From the NCBI GenBank assembly GCA_024639325.1, contig JAHEIO010000026.1, positions 8,943-47,002 on the forward strand: 38,060 nucleotides of DNA, in the 5' to 3' direction. Below are positions 27,016 to 38,060 of the stretch, piece by piece. Every line of letters starts with the position of its first letter. Position 1 is the stretch's first letter. The position numbers were made by a program, and so were the translations under genes. This stretch comes from Gammaproteobacteria bacterium (GTDB taxonomy: Bacteria > Pseudomonadota > Gammaproteobacteria > Arenicellales > JAANXG01). The notes below the pieces were generated by a model that made no database searches, was not told where the DNA came from, and saw only the letters and a program-made list of their open reading frames with translations.

Positions 27016-27826
27016 TACCACCTCCGACAGTTTCGGCTTTTCGGTCCGGCGGCTTCCGGGATTTACCGCTTTGGCAATAGCCTGCTACGCCATGCTCTAC
27101 GCACCGATCATGGCGCTTGTCGCGTACTCCTTCAATGCCGGTTCATCCATCGCCGTGTGGGAAGGATTCTCGCTTCACTGGTACGGCGCGGCGTGGCAGA
27201 ATGAGAAGGTCCAGGAGGCCACCATTCTTTCCCTGCTGGTCGCGACGGTCAGTTCGATATCGGCCACCATACTGGCGTCGATGGCCGCCCTTGGGACCAC
27301 CCGGATCCGACCCTATAAGGGGCTGACGGCGATATACGCCATGATCAACCAGCCGTTGATGGTGCCCGAAATCGTGACCGCGGTAGCCCTGTTGATCGTC
27401 TTCGCCATCATCAAGTCGACAACCGGCTATCAGGGGCTCATATACCTGATCAGCGCTCACACCGCATTTTGCATCCCTTTTGCCTACCTCCCCATTCGCG
27501 CCCGCCTGGAGAGCATGGACCTGTCGCTCGAGGTTGCCGCTGCGGACCTTTACGCCACACCGCTCAGGACATTCAAGCTGATTACGCTACCCCTGCTTTG
27601 GCCCGGCATCATTGCGGGTATGATGCTGGCCTTTGTGATATCGCTCGACGATGTGGTCATTACGGAATTCGTCAAGGCCCCGGGGCAGGACACACTGCCA
27701 ACATACATGCTGGGCCAGCTTCGCAGGGTCATCACGCCGGAGATTCACGCAATATCAACCGCGCTCCTATCGATATCGATTATCATGGTATCGATCTTCT
27801 TCCTGCTCAATCGGAAGAAAAGCTAG
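27008..27826 (+). CDS. potC: Polyamine-type ABC transporter, permease 2
   Basis: Second inner-membrane subunit, 272 residues; the start overlaps the end of potB by 8 bp. About six hydrophobic segments, with the EAA loop [60 protein letters not shown] is a PotC/YdcV-type sequence. A 41-bp gap leads to potD. Intact and clearly of the PotC family; exact substrate unresolved. Confidence 0.9.
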   Translation: MADTTSDSFGFSVRRLPGFTALAIACYAMLYAPIMALVAYSFNAGSSIAVWEGFSLHWYGAAWQNEKVQEATILSLLVATVSSISATILASMAALGTTRIRPYKGLTAIYAMINQPLMVPEIVTAVALLIVFAIIKSTTGYQGLIYLISAHTAFCIPFAYLPIRARLESMDLSLEVAAADLYATPLRTFKLITLPLLWPGIIAGMMLAFVISLDDVVITEFVKAPGQDTLPTYMLGQLRRVITPEIHAISTALLSISIIMVSIFFLLNRKKS

Positions 27827-27867
27827 CGCACCACACCCCAAAACCAACCACGAGGAGAAAACACCAG

Positions 27868-28902
27868 ATGAAGCACAAACTGATTTCAACCGTCGCCGGC
27901 GTCTCGCTGCTGGCAGCCGCCGGGGCTGTCAGTGCGGCGGGCGAGCTCAATCTGTTCAACTGGGGCAACTACACCAGCCCCGAATTGATCGAGAAATTCG
28001 AAAAGCAGTATGACGTCAAAGTCACAGTTACGGATTACGATTCCAACGATACCGCCCTGGCCAAGGTCAAAGCCGGCGGACACGGCTTCGATCTCGTGGT
28101 GCCGTCTGCCAACTACGTGCCGGTATGGATCAGTGAGGGGCTTTTGCTCGAATCCCGACCGGATCAGATGGAGAACTTCAAGAACGTATCCCCTGAGTTC
28201 GCCGACCCCGACTGGGATCCGGGCCGACGTTACACCGTGCCGTGGCAGTGGGGCACCGTCGGCATGATCGTGGACACCTCGGTCTATTCCGGGGAAATCA
28301 ACACCTCGAGCCTTTGGCTCGACCCGCCCGAGGAGTTGGTCGGCAAGATCAACGTGCCGCCCGAAATGAACGACGTGATGCACACGGCCGTAATGTACCT
28401 GGGCGGGGAGCCCTGTACCACTGACAAGGAAGTATTGAAAAAGGTACGCGACAAGTTGCTCGAAGCCAAACCCAAGTGGCTTTCCATGGACTACGGGATG
28501 ATCGAGAAGTTCGCTGGCCGCGATGTCGCCGCGTCGCTTTACTGGAACGGCGCCGGCTTCCGCTCCAGGGAGAAGAACACGGACGTACGCTTCGGCTATC
28601 CGCAGGAGGGATTTTTATTGTGGATGGACAGCGTGGCGGTGCTGAAGGACGCCAAGAACGTCGAGAATGCCAAGCTGTTTCAGAACTTCGTCATGGACCC
28701 GGAGAACGCGGCGCTGATATCCGCCTTTGCTCGCTACGCCAACGGCATCACGGGTTCCGACAAGTTTATGCCCGCCGATATGAAGGACGCGCCGGAGATT
28801 ATCATTCCAGAGGAGCTCGCGGGCGCCGGTGTATTCACATTACCCTGTTCACCAGAGGCGAAGAAAATGTACACCGCAATCTGGACCGAGCTGCTTAAAT
28901 AG
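27868..28902 (+). CDS. potD: Polyamine-type ABC transporter, periplasmic binding protein
   Basis: Ligand-binding subunit, 344 residues. Signal peptide [21 protein letters not shown] with cleavage near SAA-GEL. The mature part opens [24 protein letters not shown], the PotD/PotF hallmark, and contains [29 protein letters not shown] and [13 protein letters not shown], segments that line the polyamine site in relatives. ATG 27868 has GAGGAG (27852-27857) upstream; a long open frame before it overlaps potC out of phase and was rejected. A strong hairpin follows the stop. Relatives bind putrescine, spermidine or other amino compounds. Confidence 0.9.
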   Translation: MKHKLISTVAGVSLLAAAGAVSAAGELNLFNWGNYTSPELIEKFEKQYDVKVTVTDYDSNDTALAKVKAGGHGFDLVVPSANYVPVWISEGLLLESRPDQMENFKNVSPEFADPDWDPGRRYTVPWQWGTVGMIVDTSVYSGEINTSSLWLDPPEELVGKINVPPEMNDVMHTAVMYLGGEPCTTDKEVLKKVRDKLLEAKPKWLSMDYGMIEKFAGRDVAASLYWNGAGFRSREKNTDVRFGYPQEGFLLWMDSVAVLKDAKNVENAKLFQNFVMDPENAALISAFARYANGITGSDKFMPADMKDAPEIIIPEELAGAGVFTLPCSPEAKKMYTAIWTELLK

Positions 28903-28927
28903 CCAACGCCACGCAGGTTGTTCCGAG

Positions 28928-28946
28928 GGCGGCCGCTTCGGCCGCC
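28928..28946 (+). terminator. GC hairpin after potD
   Basis: GGCGGCCG and CGGCCGCC make a perfect 8-bp stem with a 3-nt loop, 25 nt past the potD stop. No T-run follows, so it is more likely an mRNA-stabilising or attenuating structure than a full terminator. Confidence 0.45.
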
Positions 28947-28998
28947 GCGGCGCGGACGTTCCTTGATGAGATGACAGCGAGACTTCACGGATACTACG

Positions 28999-30207
28999 AT
29001 GCCGATTGCAAATGACCTGATGCGGGGCTTCCCTGTCGCAAGGGGAAATCGAATCCCCCGGCAAGAGTGGGACCGCCCGCCCTGGAACCGGTGGTCGTTT
29101 CAGCATATTCGGGAAATCCTGCCCACCACGGAAGTGTGGCGCGGCCGGGGGCCGGTCTGGAAACTGCCGTGCGGTTCCAGGGACCTCGATGAAATCGAAT
29201 TCGACGATGTCGAAGACCGCAGTACAAACGTCGCGGCCTGGCTGCGCTCGAGCTGCACCGACGGCCTCGCCGTGCTGTACCGGGGCAGGCTCGTCCATGA
29301 GCGCTACTTCAACTCGATGACAGAACGCACTCTTCATCTGTCGCAGTCGATGGCGAAATCGATCACCTCGGCCGTTGCGGGCGTGCTGGTGGATCGAGGG
29401 CTGCTCGACCCCGATGAGCAGATCGTGAGTTACCTGCCGGAACTGAAGCGCACGGCCTGGCGGGGCGCCACACTGCGTCACTCACTGGACATGACTTCTG
29501 GCGTCCGCTACGTCGAGGACTACGAGTCGCCGGATTCGGACATCGCCGTAACCGATATCGCATCCGGGTGGCGGATGCCCCGGCGCGGTGTCAAGACACA
29601 CGCCTGCATGTGGGATCAGATTGTCACCCTGAAAACAAAGGTCCGTGAACACGGCGAGCGTTTCGAATACCGGTCCATCGAAACCGACGTGCTGGCGCAC
29701 TGTATGGAGCGTGTCACGCAGACCCGGCTTGCGGAATTGGTCAGCCGAGAGCTCTGGCAGCCGTTGGGCTGCGAGGAGAGCGCGTGTTTCACCGTGGATG
29801 CCGCCGGCTATGCAATGGCCGACGGCGGCTTCAACGCCACGCTGCGGGACTACGCCCGGTTCGGCCAGATGCTGCTGGACCAGGGTATTGGCAACGGCAG
29901 GCGGGTCGTGCCGTCCGAATGGCTGGATGATACGCTGGACTGCAACCCGGCTATCTTTGGCGAGCCGCACAACGATGGCTTTCCCAACGGGGCTTACCGC
30001 AATCAGTTCTGGATCCGCGATGCCTCTCGCCGCGTCATCATGGCACGCGGGGTTTTCGGCCAACTCATCTATGTCGACCTGGACAACGACCTGGTTGTGG
30101 TCAAACTGTCGAGCTGGCCGGAATTCCTGTCTACCGATAGGAAGAAAGACGACATCGGCGCAATCGATGCGATCTGTGACCACCTGAAGGAGGGTCGAGA
30201 TGCGTGA
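28999..30207 (+). CDS. Serine hydrolase, NylB-like (beta-lactamase fold) (1)
   Basis: A 402-residue penicillin-recognising-fold hydrolase (class C beta-lactamase family). S117-M-A-K120 is the catalytic S-x-x-K; FEYRSIETDVLAHCMERV carries the expected Tyr, in the form seen in 6-aminohexanoate-dimer hydrolases (NylB group). PPWNRWSFQHIREILPTTEV at the N terminus is also characteristic of that group. The C terminus has GQLIYVDLDNDLVVVKLSSWP. No signal peptide, so cytoplasmic. It follows potD by ~96 bp on the same strand and is followed by a paralogue. An amide or ester linked to an amine could be the substrate, given the transporter; this is inference. An esterase is the main alternative. Confidence 0.85.
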   Translation: MPIANDLMRGFPVARGNRIPRQEWDRPPWNRWSFQHIREILPTTEVWRGRGPVWKLPCGSRDLDEIEFDDVEDRSTNVAAWLRSSCTDGLAVLYRGRLVHERYFNSMTERTLHLSQSMAKSITSAVAGVLVDRGLLDPDEQIVSYLPELKRTAWRGATLRHSLDMTSGVRYVEDYESPDSDIAVTDIASGWRMPRRGVKTHACMWDQIVTLKTKVREHGERFEYRSIETDVLAHCMERVTQTRLAELVSRELWQPLGCEESACFTVDAAGYAMADGGFNATLRDYARFGQMLLDQGIGNGRRVVPSEWLDDTLDCNPAIFGEPHNDGFPNGAYRNQFWIRDASRRVIMARGVFGQLIYVDLDNDLVVVKLSSWPEFLSTDRKKDDIGAIDAICDHLKEGRDA

Positions 30208-30267
30208 GACAGGTTCGGGTTCGTGGTTCGCTGATGCTGCCGGCCGTCCAGCAATGTAAAGGTTCAC

Positions 30268-31431
30268 ATGTCGGATAGGAATCAAAACGTTTATCTTGGC
30301 AATTGGCGGGAGGCGCCTCAAAACCGGTGGTCCTTTCACCACGCGCGGGAACTGATCCCTACTGCGAACATACCGAACCAACCGGATCAGATATGCGAAC
30401 TGCACCGCACAACCTCGGATCTGGATGGATTGCATTTCATCGACGGCAACGGCTTCCAGCGGTCTCTCGCGACGATGCTCACCGAAGCTTGGACCGACGC
30501 GCTGTGCGTCCTTCACAAGGGCTCGATCGTCTACGAATGGTGCGCGCCCCACTACAGCGGCACCGATCCGCACATCCTGTTTTCGGTGAGCAAATCGGTA
30601 ACCGGTGCTCTTGCCGGCGTCCTGGTCGAGCAAGGCCGGCTAACGGTGGACGAGCAGGTTTCGACATACATCCCCGACGCCGCGGGCGCCGCTTATGGCG
30701 ACTGTACGGTAAGGCATTTACTCGACATGCAGGTCGGACTGGACTTCTCCGAGATCTATACTGGAGGAAATGCGCAGTTCAACCGCTACCGCGTTGCCAC
30801 CGGCTGGAACCTGCCGACGCCTGGGGAAGCAGCCGGCGACCTGCGCAACTTTCTGATTACCCTGGGTCACAGCGGCACGCCCCATGGACACACGTTTCAA
30901 TACATGTCACCGAACACCGACATGCTGGGCCTGATCCTGGAAGCCGCCTCCGGGGAATGTCTGTCCGAGCTTTTGTCGAAGCACATCTGGCGCCCGATGG
31001 GCGCCGAATCGGATGCCTACGTTACCGTCGACGCCAGGGGGGCGCCGCGGGCGGCGGGCGGCATCTGTGTCCTTCCGCGGGATCTGGCGCGATTCGGTCA
31101 GGTGATGTGCGGCGGCGGACGATTCAACGACAGGCAAGTCATACCGGGACCTTGGGTTGAAGATTGCCGCAGCGGCGGCAGCCGCGACGCATGGCAGAGA
31201 GGAAGCATGAGCGATTTACTGCCCAATGGAAAGTACCGCAACCAGTGGTACCAGACCGGCAATCCAGCGGGTGCGTTCTGCGCCATAGGCATCCACGGTC
31301 AATGGATCTATGTCGATCCGGCGGCTGAAGTTGTCATCGTGAAGGTATCGTCTCAACCGGACCCGGTCGATGATGCCCTCGACACAATGCTGCTCCAGTT
31401 CTACGGCAGCATTGTCAATGCCCTGAACTGA
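30268..31431 (+). CDS. Serine hydrolase, NylB-like (beta-lactamase fold) (2)
   Basis: A 387-residue paralogue of the gene just upstream. The N terminus APQNRWSFHHARELIPTANI matches its partner. S106-V-S-K109 is the catalytic S-x-x-K, and FQYMSPNTDMLGLILE holds the Tyr in a motif close to that of NylB-type enzymes. NGKYRNQWYQTGNPAGAFCAIGIHGQWIYVD near the C terminus parallels NGAYRNQFWIRDASRR in the first copy. No signal peptide. AAAGG lies shortly before ATG 30268; the gap to the first copy is 60 bp. Likely co-transcribed with it and possibly with potABCD. Substrate unknown. Confidence 0.85.
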   Translation: MSDRNQNVYLGNWREAPQNRWSFHHARELIPTANIPNQPDQICELHRTTSDLDGLHFIDGNGFQRSLATMLTEAWTDALCVLHKGSIVYEWCAPHYSGTDPHILFSVSKSVTGALAGVLVEQGRLTVDEQVSTYIPDAAGAAYGDCTVRHLLDMQVGLDFSEIYTGGNAQFNRYRVATGWNLPTPGEAAGDLRNFLITLGHSGTPHGHTFQYMSPNTDMLGLILEAASGECLSELLSKHIWRPMGAESDAYVTVDARGAPRAAGGICVLPRDLARFGQVMCGGGRFNDRQVIPGPWVEDCRSGGSRDAWQRGSMSDLLPNGKYRNQWYQTGNPAGAFCAIGIHGQWIYVDPAAEVVIVKVSSQPDPVDDALDTMLLQFYGSIVNALN

Positions 31432-31494
31432 CTGGTATTCGGATGGCGCTTCATTATATTCTGACTGACACAACCAATTGAAAAGGTTAAGACA

Positions 31495-31773
31495 ATGAGT
31501 AAACCAGATAAAGACCTGGGCGTGATCATGGTGCTGTTGGAACGTTTCGAAAAATACCGGCTGCCGGCGGCACTCAAACTAAAAGAAAAAGTCGACAAGG
31601 GTGAAGTGTTAACCAAAAGGGATATGACGTTCCTGGAAACAGTGACCGCCGATGCTAAGAAGATTCAACCGCTCATAGACAGAAACCCGAAGTACGAGGA
31701 AGTGGCGAAGCGTGCGACGAAGCTCTTCAAGGAGATCACGGAAAAGGCCCTGGAGAACGAGAAGAACCGGTAA
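31495..31773 (+). CDS. Small helical protein of unknown function
   Basis: A 92-residue charged protein without signal peptide or membrane segment. Composition is rich in Lys and Glu with heptad-like hydrophobics (VLLERFEKYRLPAALKLKEK, then FLETVTADAKKIQPLID), suggesting an all-helical fold. A weak AAGG precedes the ATG. It lies 63 bp after the second hydrolase and converges with the Na/Pi-type gene. The base composition is a little lower in GC than its neighbours. I do not recognise the family; codon use and a complete frame support a real gene. Confidence 0.65.
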   Translation: MSKPDKDLGVIMVLLERFEKYRLPAALKLKEKVDKGEVLTKRDMTFLETVTADAKKIQPLIDRNPKYEEVAKRATKLFKEITEKALENEKNR

Positions 31774-31930
31774 GCACACCTCGGCGGCAACTCCAAATCC
31801 TTGGGCATCATGTCCTCGTAGGAGATCATGCTCGACGAAGCAATTTTAAACTCGGGAATCAACCAGTCACCGCCGGAGAAACGCGGGCACCGGTATCGTC
31901 GACTCCCTGCCGGTGGCCTATTTCCGCCCG

Positions 31931-33742
31931 TCACGCGGTGTTATCCGCAACCTGTTCCGGCACGAACTCTTTTGCCACCCGTTTGGCCAGCGTGTAGATG
32001 CGGCGCATATTGTCCAGCAATTCCATTTCGAGGCGAATGAGCTCGACCTGGGCCCCCGCCCGCCCCGCGATGCGCTCCGACTGTCTTGTGATGAACTCAT
32101 CGGAGAGGCGCCGGATTTCATGCCTCAGCCCGATCACTTTCTCCGCGGACTTTTCGTCGTGCTCCCGCAACGCGGTGACTAAATCACTAATGGCGGCAAC
32201 CAGCTTTTCTCCCAGGCCGTGTAGCAGAACCTCGGTAGCCTCGCTGGGTCTCAGGCCCTTGGAGATAAACGCTTCACCTAGCGCGACGAGGTCCGATTCG
32301 ATGACATCGGCGAGGCTTTCCAGATTGATCGCCGCGCTCATCAAGGCCTGAAATTCCTGGCTTTGGTTGTCCGTAAGCGGTTCCTGCCGCAACTGCCCCA
32401 TATAATTCAGGATGGCTTCCTGAAGAATGTCGACTTTGTTATCCATCGTCCGCACCGACTTGAATTTTTCCAGATTTCCTTCTCTAAATGCCTGTCCCAC
32501 CAGAGCGAGCATATCGCCGATGATCTCGCCCAAGTGCCCGGTTTCGAGACGGACCCGTTCCAATGCCATCGATGGGATTTCCAGTAGCGCTTCGTCCAGA
32601 AACTTTGGTTTGACAATGACTTTCTCTTCGACCTTCTTTTCGGGAACCAGTTTTTCAGCGATCCGCGCGAAAATTCCGGTGAAGCTTATGAACAACAGCG
32701 TATTCGCGACGTTGAACACGGTGTGGGCGTTGGCGATCTGCCGCGGCACTTCCGCCGCCAGCCGCTCGTTGCCGGACAACTCCGGCGCGGAGGGCGAGAT
32801 ACTCACGATAAAATCTGCCAATTGCGGGATGAACAGTACCCAGACTAGAACGCCGGCGACGTTGAACGTAATGTGCACCACTGCGGCGCGTACCGCCTCC
32901 ACGGGCTTTCCCATGGCCGCCAGCAATGCCGTAACGCAAGTGCCGATGTTGGATCCAAAGGCGAGCGCAATACCGGCGGGAAGCGTGATCAACCCTTCGG
33001 CCGCCATGACGATGGCGATGCCGGTTGTTGCCGCGGACGACTGAACGAGACCCGTGAATACCGCGCCTACCAGAATTCCCAGCAGCGGATTCTCCATCCT
33101 CACCATTAGATCGAGAAAAGGCTCGTAGGAGCGCAGCGGCGTCATTGCGTCTCCCATCACCCCCATGCCGTAGAAGATCAGCCCCAACCCCATTGTCATC
33201 GAACCATAATGGCGGGTCTTCTCCTGCTTGGATGCAAACAGCATGAAAAATCCCAGCGCGACGAGTATCAGGGCGTACTGCGAAACATTGAACGCGACGA
33301 TCTGGGCGGTGAAGGTACTGCCGATGTTCGCGCCCATGATGACGCCCACGGACTGCGCCAGACTCATGAAACCGGCGGAGATAAAACCCACGACCAGCAC
33401 GGTAGTCACCGACGAGGAGTTGAGCACGGCGGTAACGATGGCGCCCGTCATCGCGCCCATCACCCGGTTCTTGGTCAGTTTGGCGAGCAGGTCCTTGAGC
33501 GTATCGCCGGCGGCCGCCTGCAGGCCCTCCGACATCTGGTCCATGCCGAACAGAAACATGGCGAGGCCGCCAAACAGGCCCATTCCAAGCTTGAACCAGT
33601 CCATTTGCATTGGTTCGCCGGCGGTGGCGGCAACTACCGGAAATGCGAACAACACCAGAATCATGGCCGACACGGTGGCGGTGATGTTGATATCCAACAC
33701 CGGTTTTCGGGCAGTGCGAACGGGTCTTTTCAAACAAGTCAT
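31931..33742 (-). CDS. Na/Pi-cotransporter family protein with PhoU-like C terminus
   Basis: A membrane protein of 603 residues. Two inverted halves carry the family's repeated motif: AIVTAVLNSSSVTTVLVVGFI and AVFTGLVQSSAATTGIAIVM (the N/Q-S-S signature of the Na/Pi cotransporter repeat), each with flanking helices. Residues ~400-600 are cytoplasmic and helical like PhoU (LETGHLGEIIGDMLALV, INLESLADVIESDLVALGE). Phosphate uptake or efflux coupled to Na+ is known for relatives. The start is placed at the Met of MTCLKRPVRTARKPVLD; the open frame extends further but through the rRNA terminator and 5S gene. No clear Shine-Dalgarno; Met at MILVLFAF is an alternative. It lies only ~26 bp after the rRNA terminator. 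Confidence 0.88.
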   Translation of the reverse strand: MTCLKRPVRTARKPVLDINITATVSAMILVLFAFPVVAATAGEPMQMDWFKLGMGLFGGLAMFLFGMDQMSEGLQAAAGDTLKDLLAKLTKNRVMGAMTGAIVTAVLNSSSVTTVLVVGFISAGFMSLAQSVGVIMGANIGSTFTAQIVAFNVSQYALILVALGFFMLFASKQEKTRHYGSMTMGLGLIFYGMGVMGDAMTPLRSYEPFLDLMVRMENPLLGILVGAVFTGLVQSSAATTGIAIVMAAEGLITLPAGIALAFGSNIGTCVTALLAAMGKPVEAVRAAVVHITFNVAGVLVWVLFIPQLADFIVSISPSAPELSGNERLAAEVPRQIANAHTVFNVANTLLFISFTGIFARIAEKLVPEKKVEEKVIVKPKFLDEALLEIPSMALERVRLETGHLGEIIGDMLALVGQAFREGNLEKFKSVRTMDNKVDILQEAILNYMGQLRQEPLTDNQSQEFQALMSAAINLESLADVIESDLVALGEAFISKGLRPSEATEVLLHGLGEKLVAAISDLVTALREHDEKSAEKVIGLRHEIRRLSDEFITRQSERIAGRAGAQVELIRLEMELLDNMRRIYTLAKRVAKEFVPEQVADNTA

Positions 33743-33767
33743 GGCGATATGAAGGTCGGACGTCGGC

Positions 33768-33806
33768 AAAAAAAACCCCGATCCGAGAGGACCGGGGTTT
33801 GTATTT
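33768..33806 (-). terminator. Intrinsic terminator of the rRNA operon
   Basis: On the minus strand AAACCCCGGTCC and GGATCGGGGTTT form a stem around a short TCTC loop, followed by T8 (A8 at 33768-33775 on the plus strand). It comes directly after 5S. Confidence 0.88.
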
Positions 33807-33808
33807 AA

Positions 33809-33926
33809 AGCCTGGCAGTGACCTACTTTCACACGGCGAATGCCGCACTATCATCGGCGCGGAGCGTCTTCACTTCTGAGTTCGAGATGGATTCAGGTGG
33901 TTCCCACTCGCTATGGCCGCCAGGCA
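33809..33926 (-). rRNA. rrf: 5S ribosomal RNA
   Basis: About 118 nt. It begins TGCCTGGCGGCC and ends CTGCCAGGC on the minus strand, the pairing termini of 5S, with the conserved CGAACTCAGAAGTGAA segment inside. Last gene of the operon; ends are accurate to a few bases. Confidence 0.96.
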
Positions 33927-33949
33927 AACTGGTCATTGCTTGAGGTCGG

Positions 33950-34030
33950 AAAAGGGGACAGATTTATTTTTTGGCCGTACTGTTGTCTTGCCTGGCGACA
34001 AAACTCAAACAAATAAATCTGTCCCCTTTT
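33950..34030. repeat. 81-nt hairpin element in the 23S-5S spacer
   Basis: AAAAGGGGACAGATTTATTT (33950-33969) and its exact reverse complement (34011-34030) enclose a 41-nt centre. No transposase is present. GGGGACAGATTTATTT ends are known from non-autonomous repeats linked to REP-associated tyrosine transposases. Outside it, ATTGCTTG (33935-33942) and CAAGCAAT (34041-34048) pair, so it appears to lie in the loop of an older spacer stem. Confidence 0.8.
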
Positions 34031-34098
34031 CACAATCCTACAAGCAATACAAATGGTAGATAGTTAAGGCGACATTGGGTGTTGTGCTTACCAGCATC

Positions 34099-34117
34099 AC
34101 TCAAATCGTTTGAGTGT
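34099..34117. other. Short hairpin beyond the 23S 3' end
   Basis: CACTCAAA and TTTGAGTG with a 3-nt loop, next to the 23S processing stem in the spacer. Probably part of pre-rRNA folding. Confidence 0.45.
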
Positions 34118-34122
34118 TATAT

Positions 34123-37019
<2,897 letters not shown>

Positions 37020-37162
37020 ATATAACCTCAAACAATCTGAAGTCAATGATAAAGAGTTTCTTGAATTGAGCTTTAAGAGAACTCTATCGCTGATAATACA
37101 ACATACCCGTATGAGCGCGGCTGAAAATGCGCCCATACTTTTTAATGCGCCTTAACTTTCTA

Positions 37163-37179
37163 CCAAATTGTAAAAGAGC
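37163..37179 (-). promoter_or_regulatory. boxA-like antitermination site in the 16S-23S spacer
   Basis: On the minus strand GCTCTTTTACAATTTGG, close to the boxA core TGCTCTTTAACA used by Nus factors in rRNA operons. Located between tRNA-Ala and 23S, where spacer boxA is usual. Confidence 0.65.
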
Positions 37180-37309
37180 GTGGAGCAAAGAGCAGAACTC
37201 TAAACTCCGAAATCCAGTGACTACGCTACTTCTCGGCCTGAATGCCTCGAAGTACAGTCGCGCTTCGCGCGAACTTGATCTGCGTTTAGTGAAACACGCA
37301 GATTCGATT

Positions 37310-37385
37310 TGGTGGAGCTGATCGGGATCGAACCGACGACCTCCGGCTTGCAAAGCCGATGCTCTCCCAGCTGAGCTACAGCCCC
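37310..37385 (-). tRNA. tRNA-Ala (TGC)
   Basis: 76 nt with encoded CCA: GGGGCTGTAGCTCAGCTGGG start, anticodon loop TTTGCAA (TGC), GGTTCGATCC T arm, and matching 7-bp acceptor stem. Second tRNA of the 16S-23S spacer. Confidence 0.97.
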
Positions 37386-37394
37386 AACTAAAGC

Positions 37395-37476
37395 AAAAAA
37401 CGGGGTCGCAGTCAGTTTTTTTCAGGACAACGAGTCCGTTAGAGTAGCGTAAAAAACACTTCCGACCCCATTTTTT
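37395..37476. repeat. 82-nt hairpin element between tRNA-Ala and tRNA-Ile
   Basis: Left arm AAAAAACGGGGTCGCAGT (from 37395) and right arm ACTTCCGACCCCATTTTTT (to 37476) are imperfect inverted repeats (two mismatches and one extra base), with further T6/A6 pairing inside. GGGGTCGGAAGT-type ends recall small REP/transposase-linked repeats. No coding capacity. Confidence 0.7.
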
Positions 37477-37482
37477 ATTTTA

Positions 37483-37559
<77 letters not shown>

Positions 37560-37660
37560 GAATTCCGCATGAGCCAAACTCTGACTCAGTCAGCATGTCA
37601 CCAAACATTAGGAACCAAGTAACTTGTGAGGGCACTTTAACCGAACGGTCTCGGGTCTTT

Positions 37661-38060
<400 letters not shown>

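Noticed and set aside
27469-27867. Upstream extension of the potD frame
   Set aside because: It overlaps potC in another phase; the signal peptide and GAGGAG place the start at 27868.
29482-30633. 383-codon minus-strand frame opposite the two serine hydrolases
   Set aside because: It spans two real genes and their gap; both have catalytic motifs on the other strand.
33121-33140. GTAGGAGCGCAGCGGC in the Na/Pi gene, resembling a REP head
   Set aside because: It lies inside a conserved coding region and lacks the palindromic body.

Overview
The window reads as a piece of a gammaproteobacterial chromosome. The evidence is an rRNA operon ordered 16S - tRNA-Ile - tRNA-Ala - 23S - 5S with gammaproteobacterial-looking rRNA, GTAG-type REP palindromes as in Pseudomonas and its relatives, and high-GC coding regions with gammaproteobacterial-type transport operons. 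I cannot name a genus. A mevalonate pathway in place of, or beside, the usual MEP pathway is uncommon in this class.

Layout. (1) 1-9 kb: a minus-strand run of HD-GYP protein, gamma-glutamyltransferase-family protein, phosphomevalonate kinase, a fused HMG-CoA reductase/mevalonate kinase, and type 1 IPP isomerase. The last three are tightly coupled. A recognisable sigma-70-like promoter with an adjacent 14-bp palindrome precedes the run. A nitroreductase lies upstream, and diphosphomevalonate decarboxylase is divergent from it. Together these cover HMG-CoA to IPP/DMAPP; HMG-CoA synthase is not in the window. (2) 9-17 kb, minus strand: malate synthase G, then an operon read choX-choW-choV-class III PLP enzyme (choline-type ABC importer), then an HSL-type esterase. 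(3) 17-20.6 kb, plus strand: a B12-binding-domain radical SAM protein and a MATE exporter. (4) 20.6-24.8 kb: a periplasmic arylsulfatase between two related predicted outer-membrane proteins. (5) 24.9-31.8 kb: a spermidine/putrescine-type ABC importer (potABCD order), two tandem NylB-like serine hydrolases, and a small unknown protein. (6) 31.9-33.7 kb, minus strand: a Na/Pi-cotransporter-like protein with a PhoU-like tail, directly behind the rRNA terminator. (7) 33.8-38 kb, minus strand: 5S, 23S, tRNA-Ala, tRNA-Ile and the 3' part of 16S.

Repeats stand out. Nine REP-like palindromes of two subtypes lie in the first 19.2 kb and none was seen after that. In three genes (idi, glcB, the class III PLP enzyme) the GTAG head of a REP supplies the in-frame TAG stop codon. 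A longer inverted-repeat element abuts the Shine-Dalgarno of the radical SAM gene. Two different ~81-82 nt hairpin elements sit in rRNA operon spacers, one between 23S and 5S and one between the two tRNAs.

No CRISPR array, phage, transposase gene or known defence system was seen. The least ordinary content is the fused mevalonate enzyme with a degenerate HD-GYP protein heading its run, the REP-derived stop codons, the spacer hairpin insertions, the sulfatase sandwich, and the transporter/NylB-like hydrolase module. All assignments come from reading the sequence; no database search was run.
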